DNA from: Nitrospina sp. LS_NOB
GTDB lineage: Bacteria > Nitrospinota > Nitrospinia > Nitrospinales > VA-1
Assembly (NCBI GenBank): GCA_001542995.1
Contig: LFLA01000022.1
Location: forward strand, 28,587-92,586
Length of the DNA stretch: 64,000 bases
Reading direction: 5' to 3'
Shown here: in pieces, positions 1 to 7,930 of the stretch
How positions within the stretch are numbered: position 1 is the first letter of the stretch
How the letters are laid out: every line of letters begins with the position of its first letter
Made by a program: the position numbers and the translations under genes
Notes under the pieces: generated by a model
The model's input: the letters and a program-made list of their open reading frames with translations, nothing else
What the model was told of the DNA's origin: nothing
Databases searched by the model: none

Positions 1-451
1 CCTGCTTGAGCACCAGGCCATCGTAACCCACGGCCAGCATGCCGCCCTCTTTGCAGCCCCATAACCGAGTCACGTCAGTATCGGTTCCCGTCTGGGTAAA
101 CTTCCAGGAACTTCCATCGTAGCGAAGGATTTTACCCAATCTGGAGCAGGCATAGATTTCATCCGGGCCAAGACCAAAAATCCCGGTCATGGGTGGAAGT
201 TTTTCCATATCCTCATCAGGCGACCAGGATTTACCATCATAGTGTAAGATTCTGCCATCAGTCACCACTGCAAAAACATTATCCGGCGCACTGCCCCATA
301 TATTCTTGAAAGTCCAACGCCCCCCTGTTTCCATGGTCGACCATTGGCTGCCATCATAATGCAGCAGGGTGCCCTCGGCACCTCCGACAAAAATATCGTT
401 TTCGCTGAATCCAAAAATGGATAAAAGGTGACTGGAGGTCAAGGCAGACAT
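1..451 (-). CDS. Propeller-repeat protein, 3' end beyond window
   Basis: Reading from the ATG at 451 leftward gives 150 codons with no stop before the window edge, so the C-terminus is missing. The visible part holds about four repeats of some 38 residues with the pattern WG...DxIYxVG..G.ILxYDG..W (for example ILHYDGKSW, ILRYDGSSW). This is the same repeat as in the upstream neighbour, so the two are tandem paralogues. A GGGGAG Shine-Dalgarno lies five bases before the ATG. There is no signal peptide, so a cytoplasmic location is likely. The gene follows its paralogue after 46 bases and is probably co-transcribed. Function unknown; a beta-propeller scaffold is inferred from repeat length and spacing. 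Confidence 0.75.
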   Translation of the reverse strand, partial: MSALTSSHLLSIFGFSENDIFVGGAEGTLLHYDGSQWSTMETGGRWTFKNIWGSAPDNVFAVVTDGRILHYDGKSWSPDEDMEKLPPMTGIFGLGPDEIYACSRLGKILRYDGSSWKFTQTGTDTDVTRLWGCKEGGMLAVGYDGLVLKQ

Positions 452-497
452 AATTGCTCCCCAAGGTTATCTCTGTTTTCTAAATGGTGTTTAACAA

Positions 498-1334
498 TCA
501 TAACGACATATCGCTCCATTCCTTGCCGTCATATTTAATCACCGTTCCGTTTTCACCTGCCACATATACCTGATCCGGCCCAAGCCCTTTGACTTTTGTA
601 AAATACTCATCCTTGAGCGGCTCAATGGGAGACCATTTTTTGCCATCGTAATGAAGCATGGCCGCATTATCTCCGACCACATAGATATTTTCCGCCGAGG
701 TTCCCCAGATGCTCAATAGGTATTCTTTGGTCCCCGATTGCATCGGTTTCCATTCCTCTCCGTCAAAATGCAAAATCGTCCCGTGGGAACCGCAAATATA
801 AATATTGTCATTGCGAGTGCCCCAGATGCCGAAGAGAGAAACTTCTTCATCTGTCAAATCTTCACGACGATGAAATTCTTTGCCATCATAAAACCGATAA
901 ATCCCTTCACCGCCTACCGCGTGAATATGTTCCATGTCCTCGCCCCACATGCCGAACAAGTCATGAATAGTGTTGGGTTCGCGGTAGTCCCATTTTTCGC
1001 CATTCCAATACAGCATCCGGCCGCCGACTCCATAAAGGAATACGTTGTTTTCATCCAAGCCGTAGACAGAGTTGAGCGAATCGTAACTCCCTGTATCCAC
1101 TTGCTTCCACGCCTTACCATTATATTGAAGGACAACCCCGCCGATACCCACGGCATACACACATTGTTCATTCGGTCCCCAAATACCCATCAGTGGATTG
1201 GTATTCTCGGTACGAACGGGCAACCACTCCTCCCCATCCCAGTGCTGGGGGATGCCATCCTTCCCTACGACATAAATATAGTCCTCCCGGAAAGGCATGA
1301 TATCGAGGAGATCTGGTTTTTCACCTGTAAACAT
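498..1334 (-). CDS. Seven-repeat beta-propeller-like protein
   Basis: A 278-residue protein made almost wholly of seven repeats of about 39 residues. Each runs from WG (or YG, KG) through an IYxVGxxG strand to a YDGxxW end (for example LHYDGKKWSPIE, IKYDGKEWSDMS). Seven units of this size suggest a single closed seven-bladed propeller; that fold is inference. There is no signal peptide, membrane segment or catalytic motif, so it is probably an intracellular interaction or sensor scaffold. The paralogue starting at 451 lies 46 bases downstream. The start is the ATG at 1334, with only a weak ribosome site. The long open frame antisense to it has no family resemblance. I do not recognise a named family. 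Confidence 0.8.
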   Translation of the reverse strand: MFTGEKPDLLDIMPFREDYIYVVGKDGIPQHWDGEEWLPVRTENTNPLMGIWGPNEQCVYAVGIGGVVLQYNGKAWKQVDTGSYDSLNSVYGLDENNVFLYGVGGRMLYWNGEKWDYREPNTIHDLFGMWGEDMEHIHAVGGEGIYRFYDGKEFHRREDLTDEEVSLFGIWGTRNDNIYICGSHGTILHFDGEEWKPMQSGTKEYLLSIWGTSAENIYVVGDNAAMLHYDGKKWSPIEPLKDEYFTKVKGLGPDQVYVAGENGTVIKYDGKEWSDMSL

Positions 1335-1411
1335 ATTATGAGTCCGCTATTAAAAGGGGAAATGCCATTTTATAATTATTATCCACCTACCCAAAAAGAA
1401 TAAAAACCATC

Positions 1412-1453
1412 AAAAAAACAGAAGGGGCTCCCGGTTCAAAATCCGGGAACCCC
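1412..1453 (-). terminator. Intrinsic terminator of the LRR gene
   Basis: Arms 1424-1434 and 1443-1453 (GGGGCTCCCGG against CCGGGAACCCC) pair with one mismatch around an 8-base loop. On the minus strand the hairpin is followed by TTCTG and seven T (A7 at 1412-1418). It lies 24 bases beyond the LRR stop codon. Confidence 0.8.
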
Positions 1454-1476
1454 TGATTCATCAAACCAGCGCCGAA

Positions 1477-2385
1477 TTATTCCTCGGCTTTAGCTTTATA
1501 AAAATAAACATCCTTTAACTTCGGAAAATTTTTACTATCCTTGAATAAGGCCTGCACCCCGTCACCCACATCATTGTGGATCAAGACCAGTGTTTGCAGG
1601 TTGGGAAGGCACGTCGATTGGGCCAGGGCTCTGGCACCCATATCTCCCACCTCCGACTCATACAAATCTATCAAAGTGAGTTCTCTAAAATTGGCAGAAC
1701 CTGCAATAGCCTCAGCACCTCGGAGACCAATAGGATTAAAAGTCAGTGTCAATTGGGTCAAGTTGCTCAAAGTCTCTGATCCCGCAAGTGCCTCCACGCC
1801 TTCACCCCCAATGAAGTTCCAATTCAGATTCAATTCCGTCAGATTGCTCAAGTTTTTAGAATTGGCAATCGCAAGCGCGCCTTCATTTCCTATATTGTTC
1901 CGATATAAAGAAAGCTGCGTAATATGGGTGAGGGTTTCAGAAGTAGCCAGAGCTTCGACACCTTCATCGCCAATCTTATCGCCCAACCATAAGGAAACCA
2001 GACTCCCCAGAATATTAGAGCTCGCCACCGCTTTAGCACCTTCAACACCAACTTCATTATCAGCCAATATCAACTCGGAAAGGTTGAGCATGTTTTTGGA
2101 CTTGGCCAACGCCTGGACACTTTCGTCAGTCGCCTTATTTTTAAACAGGTTCAAAGCGGTCAAAAACTTCAATTTATCGCAGTCCACCAAAGCCTTGATG
2201 CCTTCATCGCCGATTTCGTTAAACTCCAGAAACAGGGCGGTGATTCCTTTAACCTTGTCGGATTCCAGGACTTGTATTAAATCCTCATCATCCAGTTCCT
2301 TTTCCCTCAAATCCAGTTCACTTTTATCTTCACTCAGTCCTTGGTCAATGAGGCTATCAATATCCTTGACTTCTTTTTCAGCCAT
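1477..2385 (-). CDS. Leucine-rich repeat (RNI-like) protein
   Basis: A 302-residue protein of about nine leucine-rich repeats of the ribonuclease-inhibitor type. The repeating phrase is IGDEGVEALA...L..LTQLxLxxN, each unit 23-28 residues long, after an acidic N-terminal stretch of about 35 residues. Such repeats form a curved scaffold that binds other proteins; the partner is unknown. There is no signal peptide. The ATG at 2385 is preferred because a GGAG lies nine bases upstream; a GTG at 2400 would overlap that ribosome site. A strong terminator follows. Its upstream region shares a GTCCGCTATT stretch with the upstream region of the propeller gene at 1334. Confidence 0.85.
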   Translation of the reverse strand: MAEKEVKDIDSLIDQGLSEDKSELDLREKELDDEDLIQVLESDKVKGITALFLEFNEIGDEGIKALVDCDKLKFLTALNLFKNKATDESVQALAKSKNMLNLSELILADNEVGVEGAKAVASSNILGSLVSLWLGDKIGDEGVEALATSETLTHITQLSLYRNNIGNEGALAIANSKNLSNLTELNLNWNFIGGEGVEALAGSETLSNLTQLTLTFNPIGLRGAEAIAGSANFRELTLIDLYESEVGDMGARALAQSTCLPNLQTLVLIHNDVGDGVQALFKDSKNFPKLKDVYFYKAKAEE

Positions 2386-2559
2386 CCGTACGCGCTCCAC
2401 AATAAAAACAATATTTTGGGAAATATGAGTAGTCCGCTATTCTAAGGCAGTATCCACACTTGTAAAGCTTAAAATCCAATTTCCCGCATCATTTGCCCGA
2501 TTTTACCCTGCTTATTGAGATGAACTCAGCTAGTCAATTGTCTGAGGTAGGAAAACAAC

Positions 2560-3126
2560 CTATGAGGCGTGTCTGGAGACTCTTATATTGTCTAATTTTT
2601 CCGGATCAATCGATGCCAAAATATCAAATGCGTGCCGAGTTTTATGATAAAGCCCTTTTGAAGCATTTCGGGAGGCTTTGTCCAAACCCTTTGCCACATC
2701 TTCTTTAGGTATTTCTTCAATATTTTCTCTCGGAGGAAGCGAATTTAAAGCAAAACCTTGCCCATAAAACTCCGCAAGGGCCTCCTTGTCCGCTAAAAAC
2801 CAGGTTTCCATGGATTGAACCATCAACTGAGCGGATTCATCTGAAAAGCCGGACGAGCCCCAACTATCGCGCCTTTTCAAATGGTCCCAAACAGGTTCAG
2901 AAACTGGGCCTTCACTGTCCACAAGTAGAATCACATTGGCATCATATTTTTCATAGGCTAGAGTAAACTTCTGATAGGTATTCTGCCGTCCCCCACAAGC
3001 AATTATTCTTGGTTTTCTCCCTGGAGGGACTACCTTTTCAAAAAATTTAGAAAACCCTTTGCGGCACTTTGATAAGTTAGCCCTGGAATCACCACCACCT
3101 TCAACATAAATCCTGGTACTGGTCAC
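2560..3126 (-). CDS. DUF4276-family TOPRIM-like protein
   Basis: A 188-residue protein in the style of DUF4276, a TOPRIM-like family usually found next to an AAA ATPase. The N-terminal strand IYVEGGGDS supplies a Glu (about residue 9), and VILLVDSEGP supplies Asp70 and Glu72, the expected metal-binding acidic set of TOPRIM folds. The start is taken as the GTG at 3126. It sits inside GTGA, overlapping the ATPase stop by four bases, and GGAGG lies nine bases upstream. A start at 3159 would add eleven residues that do not fit the family. It is translationally coupled to the ATPase, so the two products probably act as one complex. By analogy with OLD-like and PARIS-like systems it may be the nuclease effector; that role is inferred. 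Confidence 0.75.
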   Translation of the reverse strand: MTSTRIYVEGGGDSRANLSKCRKGFSKFFEKVVPPGRKPRIIACGGRQNTYQKFTLAYEKYDANVILLVDSEGPVSEPVWDHLKRRDSWGSSGFSDESAQLMVQSMETWFLADKEALAEFYGQGFALNSLPPRENIEEIPKEDVAKGLDKASRNASKGLYHKTRHAFDILASIDPEKLDNIRVSRHAS

Positions 3127-4283
3127 CAACGATTTCCTCCAATCTCGCCACTTCTCCATAACTGCCCTAAAGAAGAGCCTTCAAGCCATGCAGCGAGCTC
3201 TTCCGGATTTTGCCTTTTTAATTTGGTCGCACCCGCCTCTTTTTCAACCACCACCACCGATTCCGGCGTATCAGACAAAGCATCAATCAGCACCTCAGAA
3301 TGAGTTGTAACAATTAGGCAGGTATTTTTTGAAGCCTCCTTCAATAAATCAGCAAGAACCGATATCATATCCGGATGCAAGCCTAATTCTGGTTCTTCAA
3401 TACAGATTAATGGAGGAGGATCTGGATTTAAGAGGATCACAAGCAAACAAAGCCACCGTAACGTTCCATCGGATAAACGTACCGCCGGAAACATAAAATC
3501 ATCTTCCTGAAGAAGAACCCTTACACTGTTACTTTCGACAGAAATATCCAAATCTTGGACACCATCGTAAACTTCCCGCAAATATTTCAATATCAGCTTT
3601 TTAGTTGGGACATCTTTTCTATAATTATTTAGAACCAAACCAAAATTTTTATAATCAGGCTCTAAAACCTGATTATTCAAAGAGGCTTCCTGAGAACTTC
3701 GAAGGGGATTAGTGTAACCAAAATTCCAATCCTGATACACATGGATTCTTTTAAACAAATCGGCAATTGAAGTAACTTCGGAATACTGGTCTGGGTCTGA
3801 ACGTTGTGAAAGTACCGACAGCCTTGAGTCAAACGAATCATGAACTAAACGGCGTTCTTCCTTCGTCTTCGTATTGATGCGCCCATTCCCCTGCTTAACT
3901 TTAAAAAAGAAGTAGGGATCAACCTCGCCAGTTTTTTTTTCAGTGCTTTCCAGTATTTCTTCTTCAACAACCATGTAAGGGTCCTGAGAACGAAAAGCTA
4001 TCTTATAGCGCAAACGAGAATAATTCTCCGGGATCTTGACAATTACTTCAATCTCAGCAATCTTATCTAACCCGCCTTGCTTGTGAATCCATTCCGCCGC
4101 TCCCCCTCTCCTGAAAGGAGCCAACTCTCCCTTAGGGATCGACTGAAGAATTTTTATCACTTCAATCAAGTTCGACTTTCCCGAACCATTGGGACCAATT
4201 AAAACATTTAAGGGTTCCAACTGAAATTCGCAATCTTCCCACCCGAAGGAAAGCAAGCCTTTAATTTTGATACTTTTAATCAT
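3123..4283 (-). CDS. AAA (RecF/OLD-like) ATPase
   Basis: A 386-residue ATPase of the AAA_21/OLD type. The Walker A motif GPNGSGKS is at residues 30-37, a signature-like LSDGTLRW at 270-277, Walker B PLICIEEPELGLHP at about 291-304, and the switch His in TTHSE at 328. The start at 4283 has GAGGAAAAT immediately before the ATG. Its stop overlaps the start of the DUF4276 gene, forming a two-gene unit. Pairs of this build include anti-phage systems in which the ATPase senses the phage and releases a TOPRIM nuclease. No integrase or other defence gene is adjacent. The ATPase call is firm; the defence role is inference. Confidence 0.85.
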   Translation of the reverse strand: MIKSIKIKGLLSFGWEDCEFQLEPLNVLIGPNGSGKSNLIEVIKILQSIPKGELAPFRRGGAAEWIHKQGGLDKIAEIEVIVKIPENYSRLRYKIAFRSQDPYMVVEEEILESTEKKTGEVDPYFFFKVKQGNGRINTKTKEERRLVHDSFDSRLSVLSQRSDPDQYSEVTSIADLFKRIHVYQDWNFGYTNPLRSSQEASLNNQVLEPDYKNFGLVLNNYRKDVPTKKLILKYLREVYDGVQDLDISVESNSVRVLLQEDDFMFPAVRLSDGTLRWLCLLVILLNPDPPPLICIEEPELGLHPDMISVLADLLKEASKNTCLIVTTHSEVLIDALSDTPESVVVVEKEAGATKLKRQNPEELAAWLEGSSLGQLWRSGEIGGNRW

Positions 4284-4388
4284 ATTTTCCTCGAAATCTT
4301 CAATAAGGTTTCAGGGCAATTTTAAAAGAAGTAAAAATTCTATTCTCGTCACACAAACCAGGGGAAAGCCCTTAAATGATGAATATTT

Positions 4389-4724
4389 TTATGTGTCCGC
4401 CTTTTCGTCAGTGCCGGTGTATGTCACTAATGTGCCTCTTGTTGCTAACATCAACACGCCGAGCACCGCCGTTCCAGCAAGCCATAGGCCGCCAGCAAGA
4501 ACCCCGCCAACCTGACAGGCCAAATCACCAGCACAATTAGTCTCGCTAAATGCCCCGATACTCAACAAAAAGAAGCCGACCGCTCCTGCCTGAAAAAGCC
4601 AAAACAAAATCATCCACACCGACCCGAAAAACCACGCTCCCGCTTGCTCACTGTTGTCTTTTTTAATTTTTTGGACATCTCCAAACTCCCCAACGGCAAA
4701 TGTTTTATAACCCGGACGAGTCAA
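4389..4724 (-). CDS. Small membrane protein, two TM segments
   Basis: A 111-residue protein with a polar N-terminus, a hydrophobic stretch at about residues 34-60 and a second at about 76-95, then a short polar tail. I do not recognise a family. The only start that keeps the polar N-terminus is a TTG at 4724, which overlaps the 3' end of the preceding frameshifted gene by 20 bases; the next in-frame Met lies inside the first membrane segment. The overlap suggests co-transcription with the exported protein upstream. Two Cys in the loop (NCAGDLAC) could form a disulfide. Confidence 0.5.
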   Translation of the reverse strand: MTRPGYKTFAVGEFGDVQKIKKDNSEQAGAWFFGSVWMILFWLFQAGAVGFFLLSIGAFSETNCAGDLACQVGGVLAGGLWLAGTAVLGVLMLATRGTLVTYTGTDEKADT

Positions 4725-5246
4725 TTGCTTTGCTTTCTAGCAAGATGCGTTCATCTTCTGCCAACGCGCCTAGTTTCTTGTCTTTATACTGAATACTTAT
4801 CGAAGCATCTGAAAAATTATTAGTACACTTTGTTAGCAGATACCTGTCCTCTTGGTCAATCTCTTTGATGTCGTAAAGACTGGAAATAAGACCACCCTTA
4901 TCTTCCTTTCCATACTTCTTTTGAAGAACTGCCATGACGGTTGCTTGTTTTTTTTGCAATATGAATCACTTTTCACACTACCCCTGGCCGAGATTGAATA
5001 GACTTTATAGGTTTCTGGAGTTATCAAAACGTGATATTCTGAAAACAATCTAAACTTCTTTTTTGGGCTGAATTGGTATATTGGAGTCCCATCGGTTAAA
5101 GAGCTTTTGCCGATGGCTTCAGACGGGTCGAATACTTGACCAAGATTAACTCCAAACGCTCCCGATATTTTTTCCGCTGCTTGCGCTGAGGATACTACCC
5201 CGATAGTCAGGAGCAAAGCTAAAGAAACAATTCTTCTGGTTTTCAA
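4705..5246 (-). pseudogene. Exported protein, frameshifted at an A8 tract
   Basis: Two overlapping frames join into one protein if one base is added to the run of eight A (T8 on the plus strand at 4948-4955). The first frame starts at 5246 with a signal peptide (MKTRRIVSLALLLTIG...AQA) and a GAFGVNLGQ segment, and reaches SDSYCKK. The second continues KQATVMAVLQKKYG and ends at 4705. The repaired product would be 180 residues, probably periplasmic. Function unknown; the GAFGxxLGxxF opening occurs in small exported proteins of unknown role. The break may be a real mutation, a slippage-controlled gene or an assembly error. Confidence 0.65.
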
Positions 5247-5526
5247 AACCCCTCCTTATAAATAAAATTATAAATTTTACCATCATCACTTTTTACGAAA
5301 CTCCACCCTGCGCTTACGGCGGAACGTGTCCTTCTCCTTCCGTCTGTCCTGGTTATTGTAACAAAACCAATTTTAATACTTTTTAGCATGCCATAGGGAA
5401 ATAAATTAAAAAAAATTAATTTTCTTCTGACTTGTTTTATTGTACTTTTGTAAAAACTCTCTTGAGTTTTTCTTCATTGTTACGCCTCTACTTATCACCC
5501 ATTCATATAAACCAAAGGTTTTTCTG

Positions 5527-6519
5527 ATGGTACAAAAGATCGATGAAATAACGGAACACGTCAATCAGGCCAGCGTATTTATTCCCTCCCTTTTGCATGA
5601 ATTGGAACAAATCATGGTCGGGCAGAAATATCTGACCGAGCGGTTGATACTAGGACTGTTGACCGGAGAGCATGTTCTGGTCGAAGGGGTACCGGGGCTG
5701 GCCAAGACCACGGCGGTGAAAACCCTGGCCCAATCGGTGAAGGCCGATTTCAAGCGCATCCAGTTCACCCCCGACCTGTTACCAGCCGATTTACTGGGAA
5801 CCCAGGTGTACCAGCCCAAAACCGGCGAGTTTGATATTAAAAAAGGACCTCTTTTCGCCAACATCATTCTCGCGGATGAAATCAACCGGGCTCCGGCCAA
5901 GGTTCAAAGCGCCCTGCTCGAAGCCATGCAGGAAAGGCAGATCACCATTGCTGGCACAACTTTCAAGCTCGAAGAACCATTTATGGTGATCGCCACCCAA
6001 AATCCTATTGAGCAGGAGGGCACCTACCCCCTTCCCGAAGCCCAGATGGACCGGTTCATGCTGAAACTCCATATCGATTACCCCACCCGGGAAGAGGAAA
6101 AACTTATCATGCAAAGGATGTCCACCTATAATAATGCTTATCAAGTCAAGCAGGTGGTATCGCCTGCGGAAATTTTGCAGGCCCGGAAAGTGTTTGACGA
6201 AATATATATCGATGAAAATCTACAGGATTATATCATCAACATCGTTGCAGCGACACGCGACCCGGCAAGCCACCAATTGTCTTCCCTGAAAGGAATGATC
6301 CAGTTTGGCGCTTCCCCGAGGGCATCCATTTTTTTAAACCGGGCCGCAAAAGCCTATGCCTTTTTGCAACGTCGTGGGTATGTCGTTCCGCATGACATTA
6401 AAAGTATAGGAATGGATGTGCTCAGGCACCGAATCATCCTTTCATATGAAGCCGAGGCTGAGAATGTGACGGCGGATGATATCATCAAGAAAATATTCGA
6501 CACCCTGGAAGTTCCTTAA
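5527..6519 (+). CDS. moxR: MoxR-family AAA+ ATPase
   Basis: A 330-residue MoxR ATPase. Walker A is GVPGLAKT (about residue 47), Walker B is ILADEINRAP, followed by the MoxR-typical AMQERQ and ATQNPIEQEGTYPLPEAQ segments. MoxR proteins act as chaperone-like ATPases that help assemble or activate partners carrying vWA or metal centres, and are classically first in operons with DUF58 and Bat proteins, as here. The start is the ATG at 5527; the open frame extends 29 codons further upstream but that part is low in coding character. The DUF58 gene follows after two bases. About 280 bases of non-coding sequence precede it and probably hold the operon promoter. Confidence 0.95.
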   Translation: MVQKIDEITEHVNQASVFIPSLLHELEQIMVGQKYLTERLILGLLTGEHVLVEGVPGLAKTTAVKTLAQSVKADFKRIQFTPDLLPADLLGTQVYQPKTGEFDIKKGPLFANIILADEINRAPAKVQSALLEAMQERQITIAGTTFKLEEPFMVIATQNPIEQEGTYPLPEAQMDRFMLKLHIDYPTREEEKLIMQRMSTYNNAYQVKQVVSPAEILQARKVFDEIYIDENLQDYIINIVAATRDPASHQLSSLKGMIQFGASPRASIFLNRAAKAYAFLQRRGYVVPHDIKSIGMDVLRHRIILSYEAEAENVTADDIIKKIFDTLEVP

Positions 6520-6521
6520 TC

Positions 6522-7469
6522 ATGCTTAAGACCCTGACTCTTACAATTCGAGATCGGTTTCAGGAACCAGAGCTTGCGCCTGAGCAGGATAAAAACCTGT
6601 CCCCGGAGTTATTGCAACGCATCAAAGCCATTCAGGTGAAGACCAATTATCTGGTCAATGACATCATGGCGGGAGAATATGTCTCTGCCTTTAAAGGAAG
6701 GGGAATGGAGTTCAGCGAGGTACGGGAATATCAGCCTGGAGACGATGTCCGGCTGATCGACTGGAACGTGACCGCCAGAATGAATCAACCCTTCATTAAA
6801 GAGTTCAAGGAAGAACGGGAGTTGACCCTCATGCTTCTGGTTGATGTTAGTTCTTCGGGCGGATTCGGCTCGGCTGAGAAACTTAAAAATGAAGTTTCTG
6901 CCGAGATTGCTTCTATCCTCGCTTTCGCCGCCATCAAAAACAACGACAAGATCGGGCTGATCGTGTTCTCGGACAAAATCGAGCACACCATACCACCCAA
7001 AAAAGGCAAAGCCCATATCTGGAATATCATACGAACCATTCTGAATTTCAAACCGGAAGGAAAAGGCACAAACCTTTCCCTATCTCTGGAATATCTTTTA
7101 AATATCCAGAAACGAAAAGCCACCGCTTTTTTGATTTCTGATTTTCAGGATGACGACTATGAGACAACATTAAAACTAGCAAAACAAAGACATGATTTGG
7201 TCGCCATCAGCATCACCGATCCACGCGAGGAAACCCTGCCCGATGTCGGCTTGATCCAACTTGAAGATGCAGAGTCTGGAGAAACTTTGTTGGTGGATAC
7301 CAGCGACAACGAAATGACCGAGCAATACACCAAACAGTTTCAGGAAAAAAGAAGGAAACGAAAAGATTATTTTCATTCCACAGGTATAGACACCATCGAA
7401 ATTCACACAAACCGGTCTTTGACCGAACCCATCATCCGCTATTTTAAAATGCGGGAGAAGAAACATTAA
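6522..7469 (+). CDS. DUF58 / vWA-like protein
   Basis: A 315-residue DUF58 protein. The hallmark block at about residues 65-105 (FSEVREYQPGDD..., IDWNVTARMNQPF) is followed by a vWA-like strand with a metal-site motif LLVDVSSSG. DUF58 proteins are the usual partners of MoxR ATPases and are cytoplasmic. The stop overlaps the next start (TAATG at 7467-7471), so translation is coupled. Its place between moxR and the Bat genes matches the classical MoxR-Bat arrangement. Confidence 0.92.
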   Translation: MLKTLTLTIRDRFQEPELAPEQDKNLSPELLQRIKAIQVKTNYLVNDIMAGEYVSAFKGRGMEFSEVREYQPGDDVRLIDWNVTARMNQPFIKEFKEERELTLMLLVDVSSSGGFGSAEKLKNEVSAEIASILAFAAIKNNDKIGLIVFSDKIEHTIPPKKGKAHIWNIIRTILNFKPEGKGTNLSLSLEYLLNIQKRKATAFLISDFQDDDYETTLKLAKQRHDLVAISITDPREETLPDVGLIQLEDAESGETLLVDTSDNEMTEQYTKQFQEKRRKRKDYFHSTGIDTIEIHTNRSLTEPIIRYFKMREKKH

Positions 7470-7930
7470 TGACAAACCAAAATCCTGAAATAATCCCGAC
7501 CGAAGGGGTCAGCAAAAAGCTGAAAGCCGTTGTCATGATCCTTACGGTAGTCACCCTTATTGCATTTGTGGCGTTGTTCACCAAGCTTGCAAACAAACCG
7601 AGTGGCCCGACAAAAACCGGATCGACTGTCCGAGAACCCGACCAGTATTTGAGCGAGGAGTATAAAGAGGTTGGAACACGCCTGATGAATTCCGGTTTAA
7701 TAGAGCAGGCCATCGACCAGTTCATAAAAGTCTGGGAGATGCAAAAAATCGGCAGCGTGGAAAGGGCAAAAGCGGCCCAGACGGTCGGCGGTTTATATGC
7801 AGACCTCGGAAATTGCCAGGAAGCCCTGATCTGGCTGTTTCGGGCAGAAGTTTCGGATGCAGCCCTGCCTTTGCAACCGCTCATCGACTCGTGCCTTGCA
7901 AAAATCAGGAGTATTCATTCCGGCCGATGA
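7469..7930 (+). CDS. Membrane-anchored TPR-like protein
   Basis: A 153-residue protein with one transmembrane segment at about residues 20-40 (VVMILTVVTLIAFVALF) and a C-terminal helical part resembling one or two TPR units (LMNSGLIEQAIDQFIKVWEM; AAQTVGGLYADLGNCQEAL). It probably faces the periplasm. It starts within TAATG at the DUF58 stop and its own stop overlaps the next ATG, so it belongs to the moxR-bat operon. No specific family recognised; an adaptor role in the Bat assembly is inferred from context. Confidence 0.8.
   Translation: MTNQNPEIIPTEGVSKKLKAVVMILTVVTLIAFVALFTKLANKPSGPTKTGSTVREPDQYLSEEYKEVGTRLMNSGLIEQAIDQFIKVWEMQKIGSVERAKAAQTVGGLYADLGNCQEALIWLFRAEVSDAALPLQPLIDSCLAKIRSIHSGR

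Noticed and set aside
738..1403. A 221-codon plus-strand frame antisense to the propeller gene
   Set aside because: Its translation has no domain or repeat, whereas the minus strand shows seven clear propeller repeats; it is a shadow frame.
1541..2428. A 295-codon plus-strand frame antisense to the LRR gene
   Set aside because: The Ser/Leu-rich, periodic translation is the mirror of the LRR codons; no start signal or family.
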